Assembly (NCBI RefSeq): GCF_023156195.1
Contig: NZ_JAKUKA010000001.1
Location: forward strand, 3,224,001-3,288,000
Direction: 5' to 3'
Length of the DNA stretch: 64,000 nucleotides
Source: Chitinophaga sedimenti
GTDB taxonomy: Bacteria; Bacteroidota; Bacteroidia; Chitinophagales; Chitinophagaceae
In this document: positions 18,518 through 29,100 of the stretch, piece after piece
How positions within the stretch are numbered: the first letter of the stretch is position 1
Layout of the letters: every line of letters starts with the position of its first letter
Translations under genes and position numbers: made by a program
The notes under the pieces: model-generated
The model's database searches: none
The model's input: the letters and a program-made list of their open reading frames with translations, nothing else
What the model was told of the DNA's origin: nothing

Positions 18518-21500
18518 ATGATGAAGTTGAGAAGTAGCCTGACCGTCGTATTGTGTTTGTTGCATTGTGTTGTTTGTTCAGCGCAATCCAAAGCGAAACC
18601 CACCAATGCCCGCCAGCCCAAATACCAGGGGCTTTTATGGGAAATCAGCGGCAATGGGTTAAAGAAACCCTCCTACCTGTTTGGCACCATGCACGTTAGC
18701 GCCAAACTCGCCTTTAACCTGAGCGATTCCTTTTACTACTGCATTCGTAATGTAGATATTGTAGCCCTTGAAACGAACCCGGAAGAGCTGCAGGAAGATT
18801 TCTCGCAGTCGTTCCGCCTCAAAGCCAGTTCCAGCCAGCTATTGGGAAGAGCGATGGCCGGCAGGCTGGAGCAATCATCCTTTACGATTAACGGCTATGC
18901 ACCGGCCATCCGTGCGGCGTTCGGCTACCGTCCCGAAATGATCAATCATTTGTTGTACCGCAGCTACGCGTCGAGAGAGGATTATGAAGAAGATACCTTC
19001 CTCGACATGTACATTTACCAGGTAGGTAAACGATACGGCAAACGCGCCACCGGCGTGGAAAACTTCCAGGAGTCGGAGAAGCTGATGATGCAGGCATACC
19101 GCGATGCGGCCAAAGAACGCCGCAACCGCAAAACCGTGAGCCGCACCAGCAGCATGAACGATGATGCCAATACGCTAACGGATGCTTATCGCCGTGGCGA
19201 CCTCGATATGCTCGATTCCATATCGAACAACAGTTACGACTCGCCCGCTTTCATGGAAAAATTCCTGTACAGGCGCAATGAGATCCAGGCCAATTCCATC
19301 GACTCCATTTCCCGGAAAGAAAGCATTTTCGCCGGTGTGGGAGCCGCGCATCTGCCGGGCGACAGGGGCGTTATCAACCTCCTGAGAAAGAAGGGATATA
19401 AAGTGCGGCCTATCACGGTAAACAACCGCGATCACCTTCAAAAAGACGAAGTGGAAAAATTGACCGCGCCGGTAGTTTTCTCTCCTTATACTTCCCCGAT
19501 AAACTGATACAGTTAGACATTCCCGGCAAGCTGTATAACTTTAACGGCATTTCGTTACTGAACCAATTACAGTACGCCGACCTGGCAAACGGCGCTTACT
19601 ACCTCGTAAGCCGCGTAAAAACCAATGCCCTGGCCCTGGGACAAAAACAGGACGATGTGCTGAAGAAGATCGACAGCCTGCTGTACGAAAACATTCCGGG
19701 CAGGATCATTTCCAAAGAAAACATCACCAATAACGGTTACCCGGGTTACGATATCCAGAGCCGTACGCGCCGGGGCGACCTGCAGCGTTACCAGTTATTT
19801 GTGACGCCTTTTGAAGTATTAGTGTTTAAAATGAGCGGCAACAAGGATTATGCGGCCGGTGAAGAAGCGAAACGTTTCTTTTCTTCTATTAAGTTGACAC
19901 CGTTGCCTGCCACCCGGTGGACCACCTTCACCGCGCCCTCCAACTTGTTCAGCATCCAGCTGCCACATACCCCGCATATCGGCGAAAACGGCTCACGCCG
20001 CGATATTTCCAAACGGACCGAATATGAGGCGCTGGATAAAAATACCGGCAACAGTTATATGGTGACCGTGTTTAACGCCCCCGGCAATGCCCGCCTGATG
20101 GAAGACAGTGTGGAAATGGGGTTCGCGGAAGAAAGCCTGCAACAATCGGAGTTCGTGAAACAACAGGAGAGCCGCAAGTTCATGCAACACCGCGGTTACC
20201 CCTGCCTCGAAATTGTGAACCTGAACAATGACCTGTCGCACACCCGCACCCGCATCATTTTACAGGGCATTCACTACTATGTGATCAGCGCACGGTATAA
20301 AAAAGATAAAAACACCACACAGGCATTCTTCGATTCGTTTAATCCCGCTGTTTCGCAATACTACGACTTCAGCGAGTACAAAGACAGCATCCTGCTCTTT
20401 ACCGTTAAAACACCCGTGAAACCCGCTGATTCAGAAGAACAGTTGGCCGAACTGATGGGCGTAGGACTGGGAGAAGAGGATGATGAAGACCGCAGTGCTT
20501 ATCTCAACACCGCACGTACATTTTCCAGCGACAGCACCGGTGAACAGGTAACCGTGTTGTACAACCGCTATGGCAAATACTTCCATATAAAAGACAGCGC
20601 CGGCTTCTGGAAAAACCTCGAAGCGGAAAGCACCAACGATGGCGATATGATCCTGGCCCTGAAGAAGTACGAACGCCTGCCCGGTTATGAAAGCCTGCTC
20701 ATCACCACCCGCGACACCAATTGTTCACGTGCGCTGATGCAGAAGAGTTTCCTGAAGAACAATATGCTTTACACCCTGGTGGCGGTAACGGATACACTCA
20801 ATGGTCCCTCTGATTTTGTACGTACGTTCTTTGAGACATTTACGCCTGCAGATACCGCGAACAACAATGCTATTTATACCAGCAAAGCGCCACTCCTGTT
20901 TAAGGACTTTTACAGTGCGGACAGCATTACCCGCAAACAGGCGCGGAAACGTTACATGCACGTACAATACGACGACAATGACGCCGATACGCTCATCGCT
21001 ATGTTGAACCGCTGGACACCCGCCGAAAAAAACTACCGGACATTAAGACAGGGCTCATCAACGAGCTGGGCGGGCTGAAACACGACAGCATCCTGCCCTG
21101 GCTCCGCAGCGCCTACCTGCGCGCCAACGATACCGCAGCTTTGCAGAGCGCTATTTTAAAAGCGATGTTGCAACAAAAAACCAGGGCTTCCTACGATACC
21201 TTCGAAGAACTGATCCTGAAAGAGATCCCCATCTTCACTAATGATATGGCGGTATACGAGCTTACGCGGGCCATGAACGACAGCCTGGAACTTTCAGCAA
21301 CCCTCTTCCCGCAGCTGCTGCAAATGACAGCGCTGGAAGATTACAAGCAGCCGGTGTACCGCCTGCTGGCTACGCTGGTGGACAGTAACCGCATCAACCC
21401 TTCGGCTTATGCATCTTATGTTGGACAAATCGCCTTCGAAGGCCGTATTGACCTGCAGAAGTCGATGATCGGCGCGCAGGAAGCGGAAGACGACGAGGAC

Positions 21501-22175
21501 AATAGACGCAGCACTTACAACCGCAATTACCGGTATATACAGCGACAAGGCAACAGTCTGCATAACTTCGCAGTGCTGCTATTGCCCTACCGCCAGGAGA
21601 ATAAAAACGCCGCCCGCTTCTTTGAGAAATATGAAACCACCAAAGACCCGGACGAGCAGATAGCGCTGGCAATCCTTTACCTGCGCAACAACCTGCCGGT
21701 GAAAGACAGTCTGCTCAAATCCCTGGCGGGCAAAGACAGGTACCGCGCAACCTTATGGTCCGCATTGAACGAAATTAACCGCCTTGATAAGTTCCCGGCG
21801 GGCCAGGCAAAACAGGCGGACATTGCCCGTTCGTTGTTATACAACCTGCAGCAATACAACAGCCGTTTTGATACGATTGCGCTGGTGGGCAGGCAGATTA
21901 CTACCTATAACTTTTCGAAGAAAACAGTTTACTTCTTTAAATACCGGCAAAAAGATGATACCCAATGGTACATGGCCCTTTCGGGTCCTCAACCGGAAAA
22001 TGCCAACGGCATTTCGGACGACATGGAGCTCAGCTCACTCACCGGCGTGCCTTTGCAGGACGACAAGCCTGTAATCCAGCAGTTCAACAGGGCGCTGAAG
22101 CTGGTAAAATACCGCGGAACAAGGCGTTACGACTACGATATGGATTATACGTCCACAGTGGATTTCGACGAATAA
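18518..22175 (+). CDS. Very long secreted TraB/GumN-domain protein (two frameshifts)
   Basis: After a signal peptide (MMKLRSSLTVVLCLLHCVVCSAQ) the first 300 residues are a TraB/GumN domain: LLWEISGNGLKKPSYLFGTMHV, VALETNPEEL, TGVENFQESEKL and FAGVGAAHLPGDRGVINLLRKKGYKV with the family's conserved GTxH, E and H residues. An unrecognised extension of some 880 residues follows; it is predicted globular, with repeated segments that resemble TATA-box-like/lipoprotein folds (FSIQLPHTPHIGE) and then a helical repeat part. The frame is lost at about 19485 (TCTCCTTATAC lacks one base before LYFPDKLIQLD) and at about 21038 (ACCGGAC for ACCAGGAC or ACCGGGAC, protein KNYxDIKTGL). Repaired length is 1219 residues. 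TraB/GumN proteins are thought to be metalloproteases of the erythromycin esterase-like clan. Function of the extension is unknown. Confidence 0.72.
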
Positions 22176-22283
22176 ACGGGCTATAGGGGTACTTTTTGGT
22201 TTTTTATTAAGATATTGCAGCCACAAAGCAATTAGAAGTAGAAGAAAAAAATCAATCAACAACCTCAATTAGTTATTATTCTT

Positions 22284-24125
22284 ATGTGTGGAATCGTTGC
22301 CTATATCGGCCAGCGGGAGGCCTATCCCGTGGTTTTAAAGGGACTGAAAAGGCTGGAATATCGTGGTTATGACAGCGCCGGCGTAGCCCTTATCAATGAT
22401 GGCGAACTGAAAGTGTACAAAAAGCAGGGAAAAGTAGCCGGGCTCGAAGACTTCGTGACCGGCAAAAACCTGAGCAGCACGATCGCCATCGGGCACACCC
22501 GCTGGGCCACCCACGGAGAACCCTGTGACAGGAATGCACACCCGCATTTGTCGGGCGACGGCAAACTGGCCATGGTGCACAACGGCATCATCGAGAATTA
22601 TGCTCAACTGAAGCAGGAGCTGCAGAAAAAGGGCCATACGTTTGCGAGCGATACCGATACCGAAGTACTGATGCACTTTATCGAGGAAATTAAACACTCG
22701 AACCAGTGCGGTACCGAAGAAGCGATGCGCATTGCGCTGAAACGTGTAGTAGGCGCGTACGTAATCCTGATCGTAGACCAGGATAATCCGGGTACGCTGC
22801 TCGCCGCGCGTAAAGGTAGTCCACTCGTGATCGGCGTAGGTAAAGGAGAGCACTTCCTCGCTTCCGATGCCTCTCCCATCGTGGAATACACGAAAGAAGT
22901 AGTGTATGTAAACGATTATGAGATCGCCATTTTAAAGGCGGATGAGCTGATCCTCAAAAACATCTCCAACGAAGTACAAACGCCGTACATCCAGAAGCTG
23001 GATATTGAACTGGCAGCCATTGAAAAAGGCGGCTATGATCACTTTATGCTGAAGGAAATTTTTGAACAACCGCAAACCATTTTCGACAGTCTTCGCGGCC
23101 GCCTGGACGCCAAGGCCGGCACCCTTACGCTGGGCGGTATCCGTGGCGAGTACGAAGACATGCTGAAAAATGCGAAACGCATCATCATGGTAGCCTGTGG
23201 TACTTCGTGGCACGCGGGCCTGATCGCTGAATATGTGATAGAAGAACTTTGCCGCATTCCCGTCGAAGTGGAATACGCATCGGAGTTCCGCTACCGCAAC
23301 CCGGTAATCGGCGAAGGTGATGTCATTATCGCGATTTCGCAGAGTGGTGAAACGGCTGACACCCTGGTGGCGATCGAAGCTGCTAAAAAGAAAGGCGCGA
23401 TCATCCTCGGCGTTTGTAACGTAGTAGGTTCTTCGATCGCACGCCTGTCGCACGCCGGCGCTTACACCCACGCAGGACCGGAAATCGGCGTGGCGAGCAC
23501 CAAAGCGTTTACCGCGCAGCTGGCCGTACTGAACATGATCGCGCTGAAAATCGCGAAAGACCGCGGTACCATTACCGATCAGCGTTACCAGTACCTGCTC
23601 AACGAGCTGGACGCCATCTCCGACAAAGTAGCCGCAGCCCTGAAGCTGAGCGATGAAATAGCGACCATTGCTGCTAAGTACAAAGACGCACGCGACTTCC
23701 TGTACCTTGGCCGTGGTTACAACTTCCCGGTAGCCCTCGAAGGCGCGCTGAAGCTGAAGGAAATTTCGTACATCCACGCCGAAGGCTACCCCGCCGCGGA
23801 AATGAAACATGGTCCGATCGCGCTGGTAGACGAGCACCTCCCCGTAGTGTTCGTGGCGACGAAAGACAGCTATTATGAAAAAATTGTTTCGAACATACAG
23901 GAAATCAAAGCGAGAAAAGGTAAAGTAATTGCCGTAGTAACCGAAGGCGACGAAACCATCCGCGCGCTGGCCGATGATGTGATCGTGGTGCCGGAGGCAG
24001 ATGAGCTGGTAGCGCCTATTTTGTCCGTAATACCGATGCAGCTGCTCGCTTACCATGTAGGCGTACAAAAAGGGTACGATGTGGACAAACCACGCAACCT
24101 GGCTAAATCGGTAACTGTGGAATAA
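22284..24125 (+). CDS. glmS: Glutamine--fructose-6-phosphate aminotransferase (isomerizing)
   Basis: First committed step to UDP-GlcNAc for peptidoglycan and LPS: fructose-6-phosphate plus glutamine gives glucosamine-6-phosphate plus glutamate. The frame is intact at 613 residues. The glutaminase domain begins with the N-terminal nucleophile (MCGIVAYIGQ, Cys after Met removal), with HTRWATHGEPCDRNAHPH near residue 70. Two SIS sugar-isomerase domains follow (ACGTSWHAG, ISQSGETADT, then RGYNFPVALEGALKLKEISY), and it ends in the highly conserved DKPRNLAKSVTVE. Upstream is a 108-base gap without a glmS-ribozyme-like structure. The next gene starts 17 bases downstream. Confidence 0.97.
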   Translation: MCGIVAYIGQREAYPVVLKGLKRLEYRGYDSAGVALINDGELKVYKKQGKVAGLEDFVTGKNLSSTIAIGHTRWATHGEPCDRNAHPHLSGDGKLAMVHNGIIENYAQLKQELQKKGHTFASDTDTEVLMHFIEEIKHSNQCGTEEAMRIALKRVVGAYVILIVDQDNPGTLLAARKGSPLVIGVGKGEHFLASDASPIVEYTKEVVYVNDYEIAILKADELILKNISNEVQTPYIQKLDIELAAIEKGGYDHFMLKEIFEQPQTIFDSLRGRLDAKAGTLTLGGIRGEYEDMLKNAKRIIMVACGTSWHAGLIAEYVIEELCRIPVEVEYASEFRYRNPVIGEGDVIIAISQSGETADTLVAIEAAKKKGAIILGVCNVVGSSIARLSHAGAYTHAGPEIGVASTKAFTAQLAVLNMIALKIAKDRGTITDQRYQYLLNELDAISDKVAAALKLSDEIATIAAKYKDARDFLYLGRGYNFPVALEGALKLKEISYIHAEGYPAAEMKHGPIALVDEHLPVVFVATKDSYYEKIVSNIQEIKARKGKVIAVVTEGDETIRALADDVIVVPEADELVAPILSVIPMQLLAYHVGVQKGYDVDKPRNLAKSVTVE

Positions 24126-24142
24126 CGTTTAATTACTCGTGA

Positions 24143-26300
24143 ATGAATCATATCCTCAAAAGGCCGCTCACCGAACTTGGTTACAATTTCGTGGGCGGCG
24201 AACACCTTCCCGAAGGCAAAAACGAATACTTTCTCCGCGACCAGCAACGGTCGTCGGCTATTGTATACCGTAAATTGTCGGCGCTGGAGCTGGAAACCTT
24301 AGTGCGGAACGACAATACCTCCGACGACTGGAACAACATCCACGGTATCGGATGAATTTAACCCGCAGCTCGTAAAACATTGTCACTTTTTTGGCCTGGT
24401 GCGCATCGGTAAACTGGAACCCTACTTCACGGAGTTTCATAACCTGCGACTCCCCGTGGGCTTATATAACAGCACGATCGCCTCCTGCGACTTTGGTGAC
24501 AATGTGGCCGTGCACAATGTGAATTTCTTATCGCATTATATTATCGGGAATGAAGTACTGATTGCGAACGTTAGTGAAATGGCAACAACCAGTCACGCTA
24601 AATTCGGCAACGGTATTTTAAAAGAGGGGGAACCGGAAAGCATCCGCATCTGGCTGGAGCTATGCAACGAAAACGGTGGCCGCAGTGTGCTGCCCTTCGA
24701 TGGCATGCTGCCGGGCGATGCTTACCTTTGGACGCGTAACCGTAACGATAAAGCGTTGCAGCAGCAGTTTGCCGCCTTTACCGAAAACAAATTCAGTAAA
24801 CAAAGGGGGTATTATGGCATGGTCGGTGACCGCTCGGTTATCAAAAACGTGAAGATCATTAAAGACGTCATGATCGGCACGGACGCTTACCTGAAAGGCG
24901 CCAACAAACTGAAGAACCTCACGATTAACAGCAACGCCGAAGCGCCCTCGCAGATCGGTGAAGGCTGCGAAATGGTGAACGGCATCGTGGGTTACGGCTG
25001 CCGCGCGTTCTATGGTGTAAAAGCCGTACGTTTCGTGATGGCCTCCCACTCACAATTGAAATACGGCGCCAGGTTGATTAACTCTTACCTCGGCAATAAT
25101 GCTACGATTTCCTGCTGTGAAGTATTGAACTCGCTGATATTCCCTGCACATGAGCAGCACCACAATAACTCGTTTTTATGTGCAGCGCTCATCATGGGAC
25201 AAAGCAATATGGCGGCCGGCGCGACCGTGGGTTCTAACCACAACTCAAGGGGTGCCGACGGTGAAATTATTGCAGGCCGCGGGTTCTGGCCGGGACTTTG
25301 TGTGAGCCTGAAGCATAACTCCATGTTCGCAAGCTTTACGCTGATCGCGAAAGGCACCTACATGAATGAACTGAACATCCGCTACCCTTTCAGCCTGGTG
25401 AGTAATGAAGAAAATACCAATACGCTGAAGATCATGCCGGGTTACTGGTTCATGTACAACATGTACGCGCTGGCCCGCAACAGCTGGAAGTACGTGGACC
25501 GCGACAAACGGACCGAACGCATTCAGCACATCGAATATGACTACCTCGCCCCCGATTCCATGGAAGAAGTAATGGAATCACTGGAGCTAATGGAGTTGGC
25601 TACCGGTCGTGCTTTACTGGACGGCAGCGGCGACGATGAACTGGCGAAACAGAAAGGTCGTGAAGCTTTGCTGAACAACCCGGAACAGGTAGCGCAACTG
25701 GACATATTCGCTACAGAAGCGGAAAACAGCCGGCGTAAAGCGTACCTGCTAAAAGTGCATAAGGCATATCCCCTGTTCCGCGAGCTGGTGGTGCTATATG
25801 CTGCACGCAACCTTGCTGCGCAGAACGACCTGGATACATTTGAAAGTGTTATAACACTGGCAAAGGATGCTACACGCAGCAGCTGGCAGAACATTGGCGG
25901 GCAGCTGATGAAATCCGGTACCGTAGAAGACATGAAGGAACGCATCCGCAATGGAAAAATCGGCAGCTGGCAACAGGTGCACGAGGTATACCAGCAAGCA
26001 GGCGAACAATACGCAAAAGATAAACTACAACACAGCATTGCCTGTATGCTGGAGTCACAGCGTATCGCCGCAGAAGACCTGACCAAAGAGCAGCTGAATA
26101 AACTGCTGGAACAATCGGTGTACACCCTTGGCATGCTCACGGAAAACATCTACCGTTCGCGTGAGAAAGATTACAACAACCCATACCGCCAGATGGTGTA
26201 TGATAGCAAAGAAGAAATGGAAACGGTGATCGGTCGCCTGGAAGATAATGGTTTTATCCAGCACACCATCGCCGACCTGAAAGCGTATAAAAACAAGTGA
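24143..26300 (+). CDS. DUF4954 family protein (frameshifted)
   Basis: A 718-residue protein typical of Bacteroidota. It is cytoplasmic by composition, with a central part of hexapeptide-like left-handed beta-helix turns (IASCDFGDNVAVHNVNFLSHYIIG and ATVGSNHNSRGADGEIIAGRGFWPG) and a helical C-terminal third. The beta-helix is the fold of sugar-nucleotide acyl- and nucleotidyltransferases, but the function of DUF4954 is not established. The frame breaks at about 24344, where CACGGTATCGG has one base too many for HVSDEFNPQLVK. The gene follows glmS by 17 bases, so a link with hexosamine or nucleotide-sugar metabolism is possible but unproven. Confidence 0.78.
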
Positions 26301-26316
26301 AAGAACTGATCAAGCA

Positions 26317-26882
26317 ATGGGAGCTGTAAAAACACGCTGCGCCTGGTGTAATAAAGACGAACTATACCAGGAGTACCACGACAAAGAATGGGGCACACCC
26401 AACCACGACGATCAGCACCTGTTTGAAATGCTGAACCTCGAAGGTGCGCAGGCCGGACTAAGCTGGTACACCGTACTGACCAAACGTGAAAATTACCGCC
26501 AGGCATTTGATAACTGGGATGCGAAAAAATCAGCAAATACACCGATAAAAAAATCGCTGCGTTGTTGGAAAACCCTGGTATCATCCGCAATAAACTGAAG
26601 GTAAATGCGGTAGTAGGAAATGCAAAAGCATTTTTGAAAGTACAGGAAGAGTTTGGAAGTTTCGACAAATACATCTGGTCGTTCGTGGGTGGCAAACCCG
26701 TGCTGAACAAGTTTACCAGCCTGGGTCAGGTGCCCGCTAAAACCGCCGTATCCGATGCCATGAGCAAGGATCTGCTGAAGCGCGGTTTTAAGTTTGTAGG
26801 TTCTACCATTTGTTATGCTTTTATGCAGGCCACGGGCATGGTTAACGACCATGTGCAGGGCTGCTGGAGGTTTAAGAAGTAA
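26317..26882 (+). CDS. tag: DNA-3-methyladenine glycosylase I (frameshifted)
   Basis: Base-excision repair enzyme removing 3-methyladenine. RCAWCNKDELYQEYHDKEWG at the N terminus supplies the zinc-binding Cys and His, and the central LEGAQAGLSWYTVLTKRENYR carries the conserved catalytic Glu and binding-pocket aromatics; VGSTICYAFMQATGMVNDH with the last zinc ligand lies near the C terminus. At about 26527 a run of six A stands where seven are needed (DAKKISKYTDKKIAAL). Repaired length is 188 residues, the family size. It starts 16 bases after the DUF4954 gene. A hairpin and an inverted-repeat element follow. Confidence 0.92.
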
Positions 26883-26886
26883 ATAA

Positions 26887-26993
26887 GGGGCTGACCAAAA
26901 AGTAAAATGAAGGCTTGAGAATCCTTAAACGATGACATGTCTCCATCAGGTACCCGAATAAATTAGGGCTGACCAATACTTTTTGGTCAGTAC
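26887..26993. mobile_element. MITE-like remnant bounded by 14-bp inverted repeats
   Basis: CTGACCAAAAAGTA at 26891-26904 recurs as its exact reverse complement at 26977-26990. Each copy is preceded or joined by GGGCTGACCA (26888 and 26966), so the left end is also partly repeated in direct orientation. The interior of about 70 bases has no gene. The arrangement resembles the ends of an insertion sequence after loss of the transposase. No target-site duplication is obvious. Confidence 0.4.
26969..26990. terminator. Hairpin between convergent tag and the membrane-protein gene
   Basis: CTGACCAA (26969-26976), six-base loop, TTGGTCAG (26983-26990). It sits between two convergent stops (26882 and 26999) and may end transcription in both directions. 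It coincides with the right end of the inverted-repeat element. Confidence 0.4.
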
Positions 26994-26998
26994 CTTCT

Positions 26999-27466
26999 TT
27001 ATAACTTATCATTACTGTGAATAGCTTCTTTCCAGGCGTAGTTGTTCTTATGCAACCACCAAAGATAAAGCGCTAGTGCCACCAGCTCTCCGCGAAACAC
27101 GAAGCCGCCCCCATGTGCAAGCCGCATCCACATCGTGTAACAGCAAATACCAACGGCCATATAGGCTACAATGATCCCCAGCATCACACCCCATTTTTGC
27201 TCGAACAATAATCCGGCTGCTACCACGCCATGCAGGATAAATAGTGCCAGTACGAACACCTGTGCAAACTTATCGCTGCCGCTATCTTCTATGCCATAAA
27301 GTTGTACGGAAACGTTCAGAAATGGCGAAGCTGCTAGTAGTAAAATACTAAGACCACCGACGATAAGAAAACACCAGCTGCAGATCGTAATGATCAGCGG
27401 GCGAAGTTGCTTGCGGGTTTTCGAGTCGTCTTCAAAATTGAGATCTACTTGATCAGAATGGGCCAT
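26999..27466 (-). CDS. Four-helix membrane protein of unknown function
   Basis: 155 residues with a hydrophilic N terminus (MAHSDQVDLNFEDDSKTRKQLR) and four predicted membrane helices at about 23-48, 72-92, 96-117 and 122-138. The C-terminal tail is short and charged. There are no catalytic motifs. I do not recognise a named family; similar small integral proteins in Bacteroidota are labelled hypothetical. It is separated from the upstream rlpA-like gene by a terminator, so it is likely transcribed alone. Confidence 0.55.
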   Translation of the reverse strand: MAHSDQVDLNFEDDSKTRKQLRPLIITICSWCFLIVGGLSILLLAASPFLNVSVQLYGIEDSGSDKFAQVFVLALFILHGVVAAGLLFEQKWGVMLGIIVAYMAVGICCYTMWMRLAHGGGFVFRGELVALALYLWWLHKNNYAWKEAIHSNDKL

Positions 27467-27496
27467 AAGGTATAAGGATTCAATACGCCCAAAATA

Positions 27497-27526
27497 AACA
27501 AAAGAAGGCGCCGTTAAGCGCCTCTT
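27497..27526 (-). terminator. Terminator after the rlpA-like gene
   Basis: AGGCGC (27506-27511), six bases, GCGCCT (27518-27523). On the minus strand it is followed by a T-rich run (CTTCTTTTG). It lies about 20 bases after the stop of the gene at 27544. Confidence 0.65.
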
Positions 27527-27543
27527 TTACCTTTCTGGAAGTA

Positions 27544-27953
27544 TTACCCCAGGAATGATTGCATTACGCTGTAAAAGAATGACTTAGGTACTACATCCAC
27601 CCTCACTTTTGTGAGGCCGCGGTTATAGAACCCCAGCTTTTTAGCAGCGGCCTGTGTAAGGTCTACCACGCGGGTATTTGCCGCATGCAGGCGGTCGGTC
27701 ACCTTTACGACTACCCATTTGTTATTGCGCAGATTAGTCACTTTGATAAAAGTGCCCATCGGCAGGGTATTGTGGGCGGCGGTCATCGCACTATTGTCGA
27801 ATACCTCACCGCTGAAGGTTTTACGTCCATTAAACTTTTGGGCGTAAAAGCTGGCGGTACCTTCCTTTTTACAGCTTTTTGTTGCTGCTGGGCCTGCACG
27901 GCCGGCGCAATGGCAAACAGCATCATCAGTACGGTAATAGTCCATTTCTTCAT
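27544..27953 (-). CDS. RlpA-like double-psi beta-barrel protein (frameshifted)
   Basis: Septal-ring lytic transglycosylase RlpA family. A signal peptide (MKKWTITVLMMLFAIAPAVQA) and a short Gln/Lys linker precede a DPBB domain: GTASFYAQKFNGRKTFSGEVFD, then MTAAHNTLPMGTFIKVTNL, VKVTDRLHAANTRVVDLTQAAAKKLGF. The His and Asp expected at the RlpA active site are present (AAHNTLP, VTDR). The break at 27861-27864 is a GG for GGG (KRKGTASFY). Repaired length is 136 residues, so it lacks the SPOR domain of the longer RlpA form. It likely acts in cell-wall remodelling. Confidence 0.82.
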
Positions 27954-28056
27954 ACCCGCCATTTTGCAACAACCGTTCCAGAAAGACGAATACATCAACA
28001 TAAAATATATAAATTGCTTATGTACATACATACACTTGTAGAAAGTCAGATGTTTG

Positions 28057-29100
28057 TCAATCCTCGATCAATATCTCACTGATCTCTTTATTATTGATGA
28101 AGTTCATGTCGGTGAGCGTCATGAAGAAGAAATAGAGCTCACGTTGTTCTTTGGCGCTCAGGGGAATACCGCTCTTCACTAGCGGATCGGGATTAGCGCC
28201 GGCTTCTACGCCCTTGTTATAATGCTCAAATACACGGAAGATGTCGTAAAACCTGCCATCGTGCATATAAGGCTGACTCCGTAAAATATTACGCAGGGAA
28301 GGAACTTTAAATTTAAGATAATCGCCGGTGCTATTAGTGATGCGCATGCGGCCCACATCGTTGAGGGCGGGATTGTAAGGCAACCCGTTGCTGCGGAAGC
28401 TGCCATCCGTAAACAGCGGCTCTTTGTGACAGCTGGCGCACTTGGCCTGAAACGTAGCGTAACCGCTGGCTTCTTCCGTTGTAAATGCCACACCCTGCAC
28501 CTTGCGCATAATGCTGTCGTACTTGGATTCGAAGGAGTTCATCGTGGCCATAAACTGCGCCAGTGCGCGGAAAGTACGTTGGGTAGTCACTTCCGTGGTG
28601 CCGAATGCCGCTTTGTACATGCCGCGGTATTGGGCGTTGGATTGAATTTTATTGATCACGTTCTGCAGGTCCTCTCCCATTTCGTTGGGATCGGTGAGCG
28701 GCGTGAGTGGTTGAATTTCTAAATTATTCACCCCGCCGTCCCACATAAAATCTTTCTGATAAATTAGATTGAATAATCCGGGAACGGTGCGGGTGCCGGT
28801 GTTGTTGCCCACACCATGGCTCAGCGGATGATCGTAATGCGAGAACGCCGCAAACTGCTGGTGGCAGAAGCCGCAGGACACGGTACTGTCGCGCGACAGG
28901 CGCGGATCGTAGAACAGGCGGCGACCTAGTGCAATGCCTTCGCGGGTGAGCGGATTCTGGCTCATATCGTATACCGTAGCCGGGAAGTAATCGGGCAGTT
29001 GTAACGTATAAGGTACCGGCGCGGAGCCGCCCTGGTCGCTCTTACGACAGGCCCACACGAGGAAAAAGATACAAACGATATAAATAAACTTCCTGATCAT
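28057..29100 (-). CDS. Di-haem cytochrome c peroxidase / MbnH-like lipoprotein
   Basis: An intact 347-residue protein. A lipoprotein signal (MIRKFIYIVCIFFLVWACRK) is followed by two c-type haem sites, CGFCH near residue 76 and CASCH near 221, in the arrangement of the bacterial di-haem peroxidase/MauG superfamily. Other signatures are LGRRLFYDPRLSRD, FMWDGGVNNLEIQPLTPL and RSQPYMHDGRF. The start codon overlaps the stop of the upstream mbnP-like gene (ATGA, 29097-29100), so the two are translationally coupled. In the methanobactin-associated pair, MbnH oxidises a Trp of MbnP to kynurenine; that a similar modification occurs here is inference. A plain peroxide-detoxifying role is the alternative. 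Confidence 0.88.
   Translation of the reverse strand: MIRKFIYIVCIFFLVWACRKSDQGGSAPVPYTLQLPDYFPATVYDMSQNPLTREGIALGRRLFYDPRLSRDSTVSCGFCHQQFAAFSHYDHPLSHGVGNNTGTRTVPGLFNLIYQKDFMWDGGVNNLEIQPLTPLTDPNEMGEDLQNVINKIQSNAQYRGMYKAAFGTTEVTTQRTFRALAQFMATMNSFESKYDSIMRKVQGVAFTTEEASGYATFQAKCASCHKEPLFTDGSFRSNGLPYNPALNDVGRMRITNSTGDYLKFKVPSLRNILRSQPYMHDGRFYDIFRVFEHYNKGVEAGANPDPLVKSGIPLSAKEQRELYFFFMTLTDMNFINNKEISEILIED

Noticed and set aside
22176..22283. glmS ribozyme or riboswitch upstream of glmS
   Set aside because: The 108-base leader has no GlmS-ribozyme core; it is mainly A-rich.
24050..24247. A minus-strand frame over the 3' end of glmS encoding STVTDLARLRG-like residues
   Set aside because: It is the antisense of the conserved glmS C-terminus and start of the next gene; not a gene.
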